From: Halovulum sp039190275
Lineage (GTDB): Bacteria > Pseudomonadota > Alphaproteobacteria > Rhodobacterales > Rhodobacteraceae
DNA length: 64,000 nt
Assembly: GCA_039190275.1 (NCBI GenBank)
Contig: JBCCYF010000005.1
Location: forward strand, 1 to 64,000
Direction: 5' to 3'
The notes under the pieces are model-generated. The model saw nothing but the letters and a program-made list of their open reading frames with translations. It was not told the origin of the DNA and ran no database searches. The translations under genes were made by a program, and so were the position numbers. Below, in pieces: positions 15,812 to 24,155 of the stretch; the first letter of the stretch is position 1, and each line of letters starts with the position of its first letter.

Positions 15812-16897
15812 ATGGGCTTCAGCATTTGTGTCTTCGATGGCGACGGGATCGGCCCCGAGATCATGGCGCCGACACTTCGCATTCTTGATCGCGCCGTTGC
15901 CCAGGCCGGAGGTCCGAACCTGACCTTCAGCCATCATCCCGCCGGTGCCGGACATTATGCCGAGACCGGCGAAGCGCTTCCCAAAGCATCGGTGGACGCT
16001 GCGCGCGCCTCGGATGCGATACTGCTGTCCGCCATGGGCCTTCCGTCGATCCGCAAGCCGGACGGAACCGAGATCACGCCGCAAATCGAGCTTCGCTTCG
16101 CTCTCAACCTCTATGCCGGGGTCCGCCCGGTGCGGGTTTTTCCCGGTCAGAAGACCGTTCTTTCGGATCCGCGCGCGGCGGATATCGACTTTGTTTTGGT
16201 CCGGGAAAGCACCGAGGGCCTGTTTGCCCATATGAACGACGGCGTCGTGACCCAAACAGATGCGACCGAGGTTATGCGGATCACCAGGGCGACCTCGGAA
16301 AAGCTGTTCGATTTCAGCTTTCGGCTGACCCAACACCGTGCCAGCCGCAAGGGACGCAGGGGCCGTTTGACGTGCGTGGATAAGGCCAACGTCTTTCGTG
16401 CCTTCTGGTTCTTCCGCGAGATTTTTGAGGCCCGCGCACAACAGTATCCGGATGTCCAAACCGACGCGGCCTATGTCGATGCCATGGCCATGTGGTTCGT
16501 GCAGCGCCCCTGGGAGTTCGATGTCATGGTCACCGAGAACATGTTCGGCGACATTTTATCCGACCTCGGCGCGGGGCTCTTGGGTTCGCTCGGCCTCGCG
16601 CCTTCGGCCGATATCGGCGACGATATCGCGGTCTTCCAACCGTGCCATGGTTCGGCGCCCGATATTGCGGGGCAGGGCAAGGCGAACCCTCTGGCGATGA
16701 TCCTGTCGGGGGCGATGATGCTGGACTGGCTAGGCACCGAACGACAGGCGCCGACGCTGACCGTCGCGGGTCAGGCAATAGACGATGCGGTGGCCAAAGT
16801 GATCGCGGACGGCGCATTCCTGACCGGAGATCTGGGCGGTTCGGCCAGCACCTCAGGCTGTGCCGACGCGGTTCTGTCAGCGCTCGGACCGGGCTGA
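15812..16897 (+). CDS. Isocitrate/isopropylmalate/tartrate-type beta-decarboxylating dehydrogenase
   Basis: 361 residues of the isocitrate/isopropylmalate dehydrogenase fold, which oxidises a 2-hydroxyacid with NAD and usually decarboxylates it. Motifs: FDGDGIGPEIM at the N-terminus, VLVRESTEGLFA, CVDKANVFRAFWFFREIF, VTENMFGDILSDLGAGLLG and HGSAPDIAGQGKANP (cofactor and metal site). leu genes are absent around it, and the neighbours are sugar-type oxidoreductases, so a tartrate, malate or substituted-malate substrate is more likely than isopropylmalate. The start at 15812 follows GAGGGCAG. First gene of a four-gene operon. Confidence 0.78.
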   Translation: MGFSICVFDGDGIGPEIMAPTLRILDRAVAQAGGPNLTFSHHPAGAGHYAETGEALPKASVDAARASDAILLSAMGLPSIRKPDGTEITPQIELRFALNLYAGVRPVRVFPGQKTVLSDPRAADIDFVLVRESTEGLFAHMNDGVVTQTDATEVMRITRATSEKLFDFSFRLTQHRASRKGRRGRLTCVDKANVFRAFWFFREIFEARAQQYPDVQTDAAYVDAMAMWFVQRPWEFDVMVTENMFGDILSDLGAGLLGSLGLAPSADIGDDIAVFQPCHGSAPDIAGQGKANPLAMILSGAMMLDWLGTERQAPTLTVAGQAIDDAVAKVIADGAFLTGDLGGSASTSGCADAVLSALGPG

Positions 16898-16898
16898 C

Positions 16899-17912
16899 AT
16901 GCGGATCGGATGTGTCGGGGCCGGATACTTCGCCCAGTTCCAGCTGCGGGCATGGCATCGCATGCCGGAAGCACATCTGGTCGGCGTGGCAGATCAGGAC
17001 CCCGCCCGACTGGCCGCGCTGGACCTGCCGCATGTGGCACATCATCCGGGTATCGCATCCTTGTTGGCGGATCATGATTTGGACATCCTGGACATCGCGA
17101 CACCCCCGGCCACACACGCGTCGCTGATCCGCCAGGCCTTGGGCCGTGTCCCCGTGATCATCTGTCAAAAGCCGTTTTGCGCCAGCCTTGCCGAGGCTGA
17201 GGCAATGGTGGCTGAAGCTGGTGATACCATATTGATTGTGCACGAGAACTTTCGCTTTCAACCCTGGTACCGCGAGATCCGGCGGCTGCTGAACACAGGG
17301 CGTTTGGGTCGCGTGTTACAGGCCCGGTTCGCGCTCCGACCAGGCGACGGTCAGGGGGAGGAGGCGTATCTGGACCGTCAACCCTACTTTCGCGACATGC
17401 CCAGATTCCTGATCCGCGAGACCGGTATCCACTTCATTGATGTGTTTCGTTACCTTCTGGGAGAGCCGGAGGCGGTCTACGCGGATTTGCGCCGTGTGAA
17501 CCCCGTTATTGCGGGTGAAGATGCCGGTATTGTGATATTCGACCTTGCGGACGGCGGCCGTGCAGTATTCGATGGCAACCGCAATTTGGATCATGCCGCC
17601 GAGAACACGCGTATGACGTTAGGGGAGATGGAGATCGAAGGGACCGATGCCACGCTCAGGCTCACCGGAGACGGCGCTATCCACATTCGCGCGCGCAACG
17701 GTGCTTCTTGGCAACGCCACCCCCATACCTTTGACGACATCGATTTTGGTGGAAATTGTGTCGAGGCCTTTCAGGCACATGTTCTGGCCGGGCTCTCCGG
17801 TAAGGCAATGCTCGAGACCCGGGCAACCGAGTATCTCACCAACCTTCGACTGGAAGCGCTGATTTACGCCTCGGCCCAACAGGGCGCGAAATTGCCCCTC
17901 CCGCACCGATGA
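16899..17912 (+). CDS. Gfo/Idh/MocA-family oxidoreductase
   Basis: 337 residues. N-terminal Rossmann domain (MRIGCVGAGYFAQFQLRAWH) and the family EKP-like motif as CQKPFCASLAEAEAMV, then DILDIATPPATHASLI and NFRFQPWYREIRRLL; the C-terminal sheet domain has RETGIHFIDVFRYLLGEP. Members reduce or oxidise sugars, inositols or sugar acids with NAD(P). The start codon is one base after the preceding stop and its own stop overlaps the GntR start by four bases, so it is tightly coupled. Substrate unknown. Confidence 0.82.
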   Translation: MRIGCVGAGYFAQFQLRAWHRMPEAHLVGVADQDPARLAALDLPHVAHHPGIASLLADHDLDILDIATPPATHASLIRQALGRVPVIICQKPFCASLAEAEAMVAEAGDTILIVHENFRFQPWYREIRRLLNTGRLGRVLQARFALRPGDGQGEEAYLDRQPYFRDMPRFLIRETGIHFIDVFRYLLGEPEAVYADLRRVNPVIAGEDAGIVIFDLADGGRAVFDGNRNLDHAAENTRMTLGEMEIEGTDATLRLTGDGAIHIRARNGASWQRHPHTFDDIDFGGNCVEAFQAHVLAGLSGKAMLETRATEYLTNLRLEALIYASAQQGAKLPLPHR

Positions 17913-18583
17913 CCCAGAGACCGCGCCAGCAGACCAGAACCCAATACGCGTATGACGCCCTTAAGGCGATGATCATGGACAATAGTCTGGCGGCCGGATC
18001 CTCGTATCTGGAGCAGACACTTGCTGAACGTCTTGGGGTCAGCCGGACCCCGCTGCGCGAGGCTGCCCAGCAGTTGCAGACCGAGGGGTTTGTGACCATC
18101 CGTCCGCGACTTGGCGTCCTGATCCGGCCCATTTCATCGCGCGACATGGCCGAAATCTATGATCTGCTGACGATCCTTGAGCCACATGCCGCGCATCTGC
18201 TGGCCAGTCGGGACCTGTCATCCGAAAGCCGCGCGCAGTTGATGGGGTCAGTCGAGACCATGGATCGGGCGCTCGGCAGGGGCGACCTGAACCGCTGGGC
18301 CGAAGCTGATCGCCAGTTTCATGCACAGCTCATCGATTTATGCGGAAACACCCGTTTGCGGGATATTGTCTCGGGCCTATGGGATCAGGTGCACAGGGCG
18401 CGGATGAACACGTTGACCGATCGCGAGGATCTGGCGTTGTCCAACGATGATCATCGGGCCCTTCTGAAGCTGATCTTCGCGGGGGATGCCGTTGGTGCCG
18501 AGGCGCTGCACCGCGAGCACCGCGCCCGCGCCGGTTTGGCGCTGACCCGGATCCTCAGCTTGCGCGGCGGGTCGGGGCTGTGA
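17909..18583 (+). CDS. GntR-family regulator, FCD subfamily
   Basis: 224 residues: winged helix at the N-terminus (LEQTLAERLGVSRTPLREAA, LQTEGFVTIRPRLGVLIRPI) and an all-helical FCD effector domain with the metal/ligand residues spread over WAEADRQFHAQLIDLCGNTRL and NDDHRALLKLIFAGDA. It overlaps its neighbours by four bases on both sides, so it is co-transcribed with the enzymes it presumably controls. The palindrome at 15769-15782 is the obvious candidate site for it. Confidence 0.87.
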   Translation: MTQRPRQQTRTQYAYDALKAMIMDNSLAAGSSYLEQTLAERLGVSRTPLREAAQQLQTEGFVTIRPRLGVLIRPISSRDMAEIYDLLTILEPHAAHLLASRDLSSESRAQLMGSVETMDRALGRGDLNRWAEADRQFHAQLIDLCGNTRLRDIVSGLWDQVHRARMNTLTDREDLALSNDDHRALLKLIFAGDAVGAEALHREHRARAGLALTRILSLRGGSGL

Positions 18584-19398
18584 CCGAGTGGTCGATTACC
18601 GCGTTCAAATATGCCGAGCGTAATCAGCGGCTTCGGCAGCATTCGTTTTTGTTGGATGATGATCACGCCAGCCCGCATGCGATGGACTACTATGTTTGGT
18701 TGCTGGAGGCCGGAGACCGACGGATCGTGGTCGACACCGGGTATGACGCGGCCGAGGGTAGGGCGCGCGGCCGCCCCATCGAGACGGCGCCACAAGACAT
18801 GCTGGCGCAAGCCGGCGTCGAAACCTCATCCGTTGATACGGTTATCCTCACGCATCTGCACTACGATCATGCCGGGTCACTCGCAGCCTTTCCCGAGGCT
18901 CGGCTGTGGGTGCAGGAGGTTGAGATGGCCTATGCCACCGGTCCGTGCATGTGTCACGACGCCCTTCGCATGCCCTTCACCGGCGCGCACATCTGTGACA
19001 TGGTCCGCGCGCTTTACATGGGCCGCGTCCAGTTTGTTTCCGGCAGCGCCGAAGTGGCACCTGGAGTGGAACTGCACCTGATCGGCGGGCATTCGCGTGG
19101 ATTGCAGGTGGTGCGGGTGCGGACCCGGCGCGGTTGGGTTGTGCTGGCGTCGGATGCCAGCCACTACTATGAGAACTTTCTGGCGGGAAAGCCCTTTCCC
19201 ATCGTCGTCGATCTCGAAAACATGCTGAACGGGTTTGCTCGCATTCGGGCGCTGGCAGAAAGCGACGCGCATGTGATCCCCGGTCATGACCCGCTTGTGC
19301 GTGCCGCATATCCAATACGTGGCAGCGAAAATGTCGTGAGCCTGCATGCCGACCCCAAGCCTGGCCTCTGGACCCCGCAAGGACGGGCGCTGCCGTAA
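18580..19398 (+). CDS. MBL-fold hydrolase of the N-acyl-homoserine-lactonase type
   Basis: 272 residues with a GTG start overlapping the GntR stop. The metal-binding motif HLHYDHAGS, with VVDTGYDA before it, LIGGHSRGLQ, LASDASHYY and VIPGHDP supplies the usual dinuclear-zinc ligands, and the layout matches AHL-lactonase-like metallohydrolases (AttM/AiiA branch). In this operon a sugar-lactone or related ester substrate is more likely than a quorum signal, but that is inference. Confidence 0.78.
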   Translation: MTEWSITAFKYAERNQRLRQHSFLLDDDHASPHAMDYYVWLLEAGDRRIVVDTGYDAAEGRARGRPIETAPQDMLAQAGVETSSVDTVILTHLHYDHAGSLAAFPEARLWVQEVEMAYATGPCMCHDALRMPFTGAHICDMVRALYMGRVQFVSGSAEVAPGVELHLIGGHSRGLQVVRVRTRRGWVVLASDASHYYENFLAGKPFPIVVDLENMLNGFARIRALAESDAHVIPGHDPLVRAAYPIRGSENVVSLHADPKPGLWTPQGRALP

Positions 19399-19441
19399 AC
19401 GTACCGTGCTGTACTGTGATCGCAGCCGAATACGGACTTTG

Positions 19442-20326
19442 CTACAGTTTGTTCAGCGGCACCTTCAGCGCCATATCGCCGTTCTCGTCTTCGGGAAAGT
19501 GCCCCGCACGCATGTTCACCTGCAGGGCCGGGATGATCAGTTTCGGCATGTTCAGGGTTGCGTCGCGTTCAGTCCGCATGCTGACAAACTCCGCGCGGCT
19601 GATGCCTCCGCCGACATGGATGTTTTCCGCCCGTTCCTGCGCCACCGTTGTTTCCCATGCGATATCGCGCCCACCCGGTCCGTAGTCGTGGCACATGAAC
19701 AACCGCATTTCGTCAGGCAGGGACAGCAGGCGTTGAATGGAATCGTACAGCTGGCCGGCGTCTCCGCCCGGAAAATCCGCCCGGGCCGAGCCGCCATCGG
19801 GCATGAATAACGTGTCGCCCACAAACGCCGCATCACCAATGACATGTGTCATGCACGCCGGTGTATGTCCGGGGGTTGACAGAACAACCGCTTCCATTCC
19901 GCCAATCTGATACGTGTCGCCCTCTTCGAACAGGGCGTCAAACTGGCTTCCGTCGCGTTGGAACGCGGTCCCTTCGTTAAAGACCTTGCCGAACGTGTTT
20001 TGCACGACCATGATCGCACGGCTGATCCCGGTTTTTCCGCCCAGAACCTCCTGCAGATAGGGTGCTGCAGACAGATGATCCGCATGGACATGCGTTTCAA
20101 TGATCCACTCAAGTGTCAGGTCCTCGGCCCGGATATGCGCGATCACCTTGTCCGCATTCTCCTGCGTAATGCGGCCCGCTGCCATATCGATATCGATCAC
20201 ACTGTCAATCACCGCGCAGGCACGACTATCCGGATCCTTGACGACGTAGCTGATTGTATTGGTCGCAGGATCAAAAAAAGCGGTGACCACGGGGTGAACG
20301 TTCATATTCGGGATGACCTGAACCAT
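19442..20326 (-). CDS. Persulfide-dioxygenase-like MBL-fold protein
   Basis: 294 residues of the ETHE1/Blh branch of metallo-beta-lactamases, which hold one iron and oxidise glutathione persulfide to sulfite. Motifs: ETHVHADHLSAAPYLQ (metal-binding), LSTPGHTPACMTHVIGDAAF, VGDTLFMPDGGSARADFPGG and LFMCHDYGP. GAGGAG precedes the ATG. It stands alone, without the rhodanese, sulfite exporter or BigR regulator that often accompany Blh; some family members have other substrates. Confidence 0.8.
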   Translation of the reverse strand: MVQVIPNMNVHPVVTAFFDPATNTISYVVKDPDSRACAVIDSVIDIDMAAGRITQENADKVIAHIRAEDLTLEWIIETHVHADHLSAAPYLQEVLGGKTGISRAIMVVQNTFGKVFNEGTAFQRDGSQFDALFEEGDTYQIGGMEAVVLSTPGHTPACMTHVIGDAAFVGDTLFMPDGGSARADFPGGDAGQLYDSIQRLLSLPDEMRLFMCHDYGPGGRDIAWETTVAQERAENIHVGGGISRAEFVSMRTERDATLNMPKLIIPALQVNMRAGHFPEDENGDMALKVPLNKL

Positions 20327-20468
20327 TTTTTCTCCTCACCTGATGAAACCTAAAGTAATCAATCCGCGCCGGGCTGTCACCTGCTCGCCAGGCTGCGATC
20401 CCCATTGACCCGCCTAAATCCATGGTAGACACAGGGCGTTACGGGACATCAGACGGACACTGTGACGC

Positions 20469-21926
20469 ATGAAGCTTGTTCTTCACATCGGGACCGAGAA
20501 GACAGGGACGACCGCTGCGCAGTATTGGTTTCACGAAAATACCGAGGTTTTGCGCTCTCAGGGTATTTGGTACGCGCAATCCCTGGGCTTGCCGAACAAC
20601 CGCGCCCTATCGGTCATCGCCCGCCCGGCCGACGCCGAGGAGGACGGGTTTCATCATTTCGGCCTGACCTCGGCCGAGGATCACGCGGCCTTTTGCATCA
20701 ACACACGCGAGGCTTTTAAGAGGGATGTCGCTACAGCGCGCGAGGCGGGCGCACGGGTTTTCCTGATCAGTTCCGAGCACTGCCACTCCCGCCTGCCGCT
20801 TCAGGGGATGGTCGATCAGGTGTATCGGATCGTCTCGGATCTGTTCGATCAGATCGAGGTGGTTTGTTTCCTGCGGCCGCAGATTGATACCGGACTGTCC
20901 CTTGCCTCCACCGGTTCCCGGGTGGGGAACTATGTGGACAAATTGCACCTTGGGCACATCAAGCCGGAGAACGTTTTCTATGACTTTCAGAAACTAGTCA
21001 CGCGCTGGGCTGATGCTTTTGGCCCAAAGGCGATCACACTGGTGCCTTTTAAGCTTAACCCATCGCCGGTGCGATACTTCAAGGCAGCCCTGGGGCTGTC
21101 CGAGACGGTGACCTATATTCCCGACAGGCGAATGAACCAAACCCTCGACTACCGGTTGGTCGCGCTGACCAACACCCTGGTGGGGCCGGGCGCCCGGGGC
21201 CGCCCGCGCTCCCTTCCGCAAATGGCGCGCCGCTACTATGTCGACAGTCTGCCCTGCGAGGAACCCCTGTCCATATCCCTGTCCGATGCGCAGCGCCTGC
21301 ATGCAGCGTTTGAGCCGATGAACCAACAGATCGCATCAGAATGGCCATCGATCACCGCGACGGATCTGACGCCGAACTGGGACCGGTATCCAGAGGTCGG
21401 AACCTTTGACAAATTGGAAACGGCCGATATCTCACCCTTCCTGCAAACAATTTTTTCCAGGTTCAATGCGGACCTTGCAATCCAGCGCGCCCGGGTGCTG
21501 TTGCTTGAATCCCGTGAAGCCGAGGAACGGGAGGATTTTGTAGCGGCCGCGCATGCGATGGATGCGGCGCTGCCCCAGCTTCAAGGCGCGAAGACGGTTG
21601 AGCCGGTTGCAGAATGGGCGGCTGACCAGCATCATCACTATCTCAATCGCCGCGACACCCTTCTGGCACAGGATGCGATGCGTCGTGCCGTGAAGAACCT
21701 GGAGGCGTCGCGCGCTGCCGAAGACGAGGCGGATCTTGAGCGCGCCATAGGAAGCATGGAACGTGCGATCGCGGATCTTGAAGCCGCGCGGGGCGCCACC
21801 TCGGTCGCTGAATGGGCCGATGAACAACACTTCCACTATACTGCCAGATACAAACGCTTGCTTGCGTTGATGGCAGATCAAAGCACCGATGCGCGGGCCC
21901 CGACAGATCCCGCCTCACACACCTAG
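20469..21926 (+). CDS. Sulfotransferase-like P-loop protein with a repeated C-terminal tail
   Basis: 485 residues. The N-terminus has a sulfotransferase-type 5'-phosphosulfate loop (HIGTEKTGTTAAQYWF), then LISSEHCHSRL and VVCFLRPQIDTGLSLASTGS, where sulfotransferases bind the 3'-phosphate of PAPS. Such proteins occur widely in Rhodobacterales surface-polysaccharide loci. From about residue 330 a charged helical region contains a duplicated unit: PVAEWAADQHHHYLNRRDTL and SVAEWADEQHFHYTARYKRL, each followed by an acidic helix. No transmembrane segment or signal peptide is evident. Acceptor unknown; genuine sulfotransferase activity is not proven. Confidence 0.65.
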   Translation: MKLVLHIGTEKTGTTAAQYWFHENTEVLRSQGIWYAQSLGLPNNRALSVIARPADAEEDGFHHFGLTSAEDHAAFCINTREAFKRDVATAREAGARVFLISSEHCHSRLPLQGMVDQVYRIVSDLFDQIEVVCFLRPQIDTGLSLASTGSRVGNYVDKLHLGHIKPENVFYDFQKLVTRWADAFGPKAITLVPFKLNPSPVRYFKAALGLSETVTYIPDRRMNQTLDYRLVALTNTLVGPGARGRPRSLPQMARRYYVDSLPCEEPLSISLSDAQRLHAAFEPMNQQIASEWPSITATDLTPNWDRYPEVGTFDKLETADISPFLQTIFSRFNADLAIQRARVLLLESREAEEREDFVAAAHAMDAALPQLQGAKTVEPVAEWAADQHHHYLNRRDTLLAQDAMRRAVKNLEASRAAEDEADLERAIGSMERAIADLEAARGATSVAEWADEQHFHYTARYKRLLALMADQSTDARAPTDPASHT

Positions 21927-21973
21927 AAACCAACAGCCCGGCCTGTTTACCCGCGGAACAAAGGACCAGTACC

Positions 21974-22966
21974 ATGAGCTTCAACGCGCTTCTTGTGACT
22001 AAGGATGACGATGGCAAAACGGCCGCCGAAGTCAGCCAGATCACACTCGATGACCTTCCAGAAGCGGAGGTCACGGTCGCGGTGGAGTATTCCACGGTCA
22101 ACTACAAAGATGGGCTGTGCATCGGTCCCGGCGGCGGACTGGTCCGAAAGTATCCACATGTGCCGGGTATCGACTTTTCCGGAACGGTCGAAGCATCTGA
22201 CGATCCGCGCTATTCAGTCGGCGACAAAGTCGTGCTGACCGGTTGGCGGGTCGGCGAGGCGCATTGGGGGGGCTATGCGCAAAAGGCGCGGGTCAAGGCG
22301 GACTGGCTGGTGCCGCTGCCAGACGGTCTTACCACGCGGCAGTCAATGGCGGTGGGCACGGCAGGTTTCACCGCCATGCTGGCAGTGATGGCGCTGGAAG
22401 ATCACGGTCTGGAACCTGGTCATGGGCCGGTGCTGGTTACGGGGGCTGCCGGTGGGGTGGGATCGGTCGCCACTGCGATCCTGGCCAACCTGGGCTACGA
22501 GGTTGCGGGTGTGACCGGCCGCCCCGAGACTCGTGATTACCTGTTGTCTCTTGGTGCGGCCCAGATCGTGCCGCGCGCCGATCTGAACGAGACCACCAAG
22601 CGGCCGCTGGAAGGTGAGACCTGGTCGGGGTGCGTCGACGCCGTCGGGGGTGCGATGCTGGCACGACTTCTGGGGCAGATGAAGTATGGCGCATCGGTCG
22701 CGGCAGTGGGTCTTGCCGGCGGGGCGGCGCTGCCAGCCACGGTCATCCCCTTTCTTTTGCGCGGTGTGAACCTTCTGGGTATCGACAGCGTGATGCAGCC
22801 GTATGAAAATCGCTTGCGGGCCTGGAGCAGAATTGCCCAAGCGCTGCCGATGGACAAGCTGGAGGCGATGATTAATCCTGCGACATTGCAGGACCTGCCC
22901 CAACTGGGTTCCGAGATTTTGAAAGGTGAGGTCAAGGGGCGCGTGGTTGTGGATGTGAACGCCTAG
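21974..22966 (+). CDS. acuI: Acrylyl-CoA reductase AcuI (YhdH-type MDR oxidoreductase)
   Basis: 330 residues of the zinc-free medium-chain reductase family. NYKDGLCIGPGGGLVRKYPH, PGIDFSGTVEAS, GTAGFTAMLAVMALEDHGLE and VTGAAGGVGSVATAILANLG (NADPH site) match AcuI/YhdH. AcuI reduces toxic acryloyl-CoA to propionyl-CoA during breakdown of dimethylsulfoniopropionate and 3-hydroxypropionate, a common roseobacter trait. No dmdA or DMSP lyase gene lies in this window, so the substrate source cannot be confirmed here. Confidence 0.82.
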   Translation: MSFNALLVTKDDDGKTAAEVSQITLDDLPEAEVTVAVEYSTVNYKDGLCIGPGGGLVRKYPHVPGIDFSGTVEASDDPRYSVGDKVVLTGWRVGEAHWGGYAQKARVKADWLVPLPDGLTTRQSMAVGTAGFTAMLAVMALEDHGLEPGHGPVLVTGAAGGVGSVATAILANLGYEVAGVTGRPETRDYLLSLGAAQIVPRADLNETTKRPLEGETWSGCVDAVGGAMLARLLGQMKYGASVAAVGLAGGAALPATVIPFLLRGVNLLGIDSVMQPYENRLRAWSRIAQALPMDKLEAMINPATLQDLPQLGSEILKGEVKGRVVVDVNA

Positions 22967-22999
22967 GGCGCCCTGCCGTGATGTCGATGCGCCACGCAC

Positions 23000-23035
23000 C
23001 GCCTTACATCAAGGGTTTCAACGCGTTGGAGGGCT
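23000..23035 (-). repeat. Possible core-only copy of the dispersed repeat
   Basis: Minus strand CAACGCGTTGAAACCCTTG (about 23029-23011) matches the core TAACGCGTTGAAATCTTTG at 16 of 19 positions. It lies between the acuI end and the terminator of the opposite-strand transcript at 23.1 kb. Flanking arms are not recognisable. Confidence 0.35.
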
Positions 23036-23079
23036 GGTATTGGTCCGGGTGAAAGACGACCCGCCATACTGATCGGTGC

Positions 23080-23117
23080 CCCAAAAGAAGAGGCGGGCAA
23101 CTTCTGCTGCCCGCCCC
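23080..23117 (-). terminator. Terminator of candidate transcript unit 1
   Basis: Read on the minus strand GGCGGGCA (23115-23108) pairs with TGCCCGCC (23099-23092) around an 8-base loop and is followed by TCTTCTTTTGG. Confidence 0.7.
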
Positions 23118-23365
23118 TTCAAGGCAAAACTGCGATATGGTGCGGATGGTTCAACGCCCCGTTTTACCACCCTCGCTGCGATGCGCACCAGGACCCGGAT
23201 CCCCTCCACCTGGTATTCAACGCGCGCCACATCACACCTGTTCCACCCCTGATTGTAGACTCAACTCAACGCTACTCACTTACTAGTTACGCGACGCCTA
23301 CGCACATTCGGCCTCTTCCCAAGAACTACTCAAGCTCGGCCTGTATACAGGTATAGCTGATAATG
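23080..23365 (-). ncRNA. Candidate small transcript, unit 1 of a diverged pair
   Basis: No convincing protein gene lies in 22967-24155. On the minus strand this unit starts with ATACCTGTATACAGG (palindrome CTGTATACAG at 23341-23350), continues GTTCTTGGGAAGAGGCCGAA and GCGTAACTAGTA, and ends at a hairpin and T-run at 23117-23080. The same elements in the same order occur in unit 2, 520 bp away. A frame through it (VEGIRVLVRIAARVVKRG) exists but runs into the terminator. Non-coding RNA or short peptide mRNA are both possible. Confidence 0.4.
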
Positions 23366-23601
23366 TGACTAAAATTTGCGCGGGTCCAGCCCCTATTCGG
23401 GTTTTTATGTGTTTCCTGAGAATATCTGCATATCTCGCTAAGGGAGCCACCGTGGGCCGAAGGAATTTTTCCATGAAATTCAAAGCTGTATCAGCAGAGG
23501 GTGGGTTGTGCACAATGCATTTCAGGTTGTTTCAATCTTCCGCGTCATGTGATCGGATTTGATACCATATCACCTGCTTTCATGGGCAAAGAAACGACTG
23601 A
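23366..23601. other. Spacer between the two candidate transcripts, nothing recognised
   Basis: AT-richer than its surroundings. No gene, RNA fold or repeat was identified beyond promoter-like sequence upstream of unit 1. Confidence 0.35.
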
Positions 23602-23640
23602 CCAAAAAGAAGGGGCAAGGAGACTGAGCTCCTTACCCCC
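23602..23640 (-). terminator. Terminator of candidate transcript unit 2
   Basis: On the minus strand GGGGTAAGGAG (23639-23629) pairs over 11 bp (one G-U) with CTCCTTGCCCC (23622-23612), followed by TTCTTTTTGG. Confidence 0.8.
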
Positions 23641-23885
23641 TCATGGGTCAAAGCCTCGTTACATTTCGGCACTGCTCCGGCCCTTGTTGGCCCGCATGTA
23701 CCAGAGGATCCTGAGTAGGACGGGTACCCCCCACCTTCATCCGACCCTTGTTCGCCGTACAGCCATACACTAACCCGAAGATAATACTACACCACACAAA
23801 GCGGCTACCGGTTACGCAACTGCAGGCTCTTCCGCCTCTTCCCTAAAACTTAAACAACCTTTGTTGTATACAGGTATGGGGCAAA
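23602..23885 (-). ncRNA. Candidate small transcript, unit 2 of a diverged pair
   Basis: Minus-strand unit sharing with unit 1 the opening CATACCTGTATACA (TTGTATACAG site at 23873-23864), AGTTTTAGGGAAGAGGC, GCGTAACCGGTA and a closing hairpin with T-run. A hairpin TGGCGAC-TTAAT-GTCGCCA lies just upstream (about 23906-23888). Inside, ATG 23766 opens a 35-codon frame with an in-frame TGA at codon 10 and a protein-like tail (VPVLLRILWYMRANKGRSS) ending at 23659. The GTATAC element resembles a GntR/FCD site, and a GntR gene begins 270 bp away on the other strand. Confidence 0.42.
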
Positions 23886-24155
23886 TGTGGCGACATTAAG
23901 TCGCCAGCGCTCGCGCCTAGGTTTTTTTTGCTACGGGCGATTAATCTGGGGTTGTGTGGTCCAACCAACTTTTGGCCCGAAATAGTCGGGCGGACGTGAA
24001 GTCCAATTTCTCTTGAAAATTCCGACGGCTATGTGAGATTGTGTCATGCCCGCTGGACAATTAAACCGAAGTATATATGTATTTGTGTACATGTGTGCTG
24101 GAAATTTTGGCTGGCTCGCTATGTGTTCATTCTGCTTAATAGGACAGTACTTGTA

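Noticed and set aside
18580..19398. Calling the MBL protein a quorum-quenching lactonase
   Set aside because: Motifs fit the family, but operon context points to catabolism; substrate left open.
23501..23773. 90-codon plus-strand frame over candidate transcript unit 2
   Set aside because: It crosses the terminator hairpin antisense, has no ribosome-binding site, and no family resemblance.
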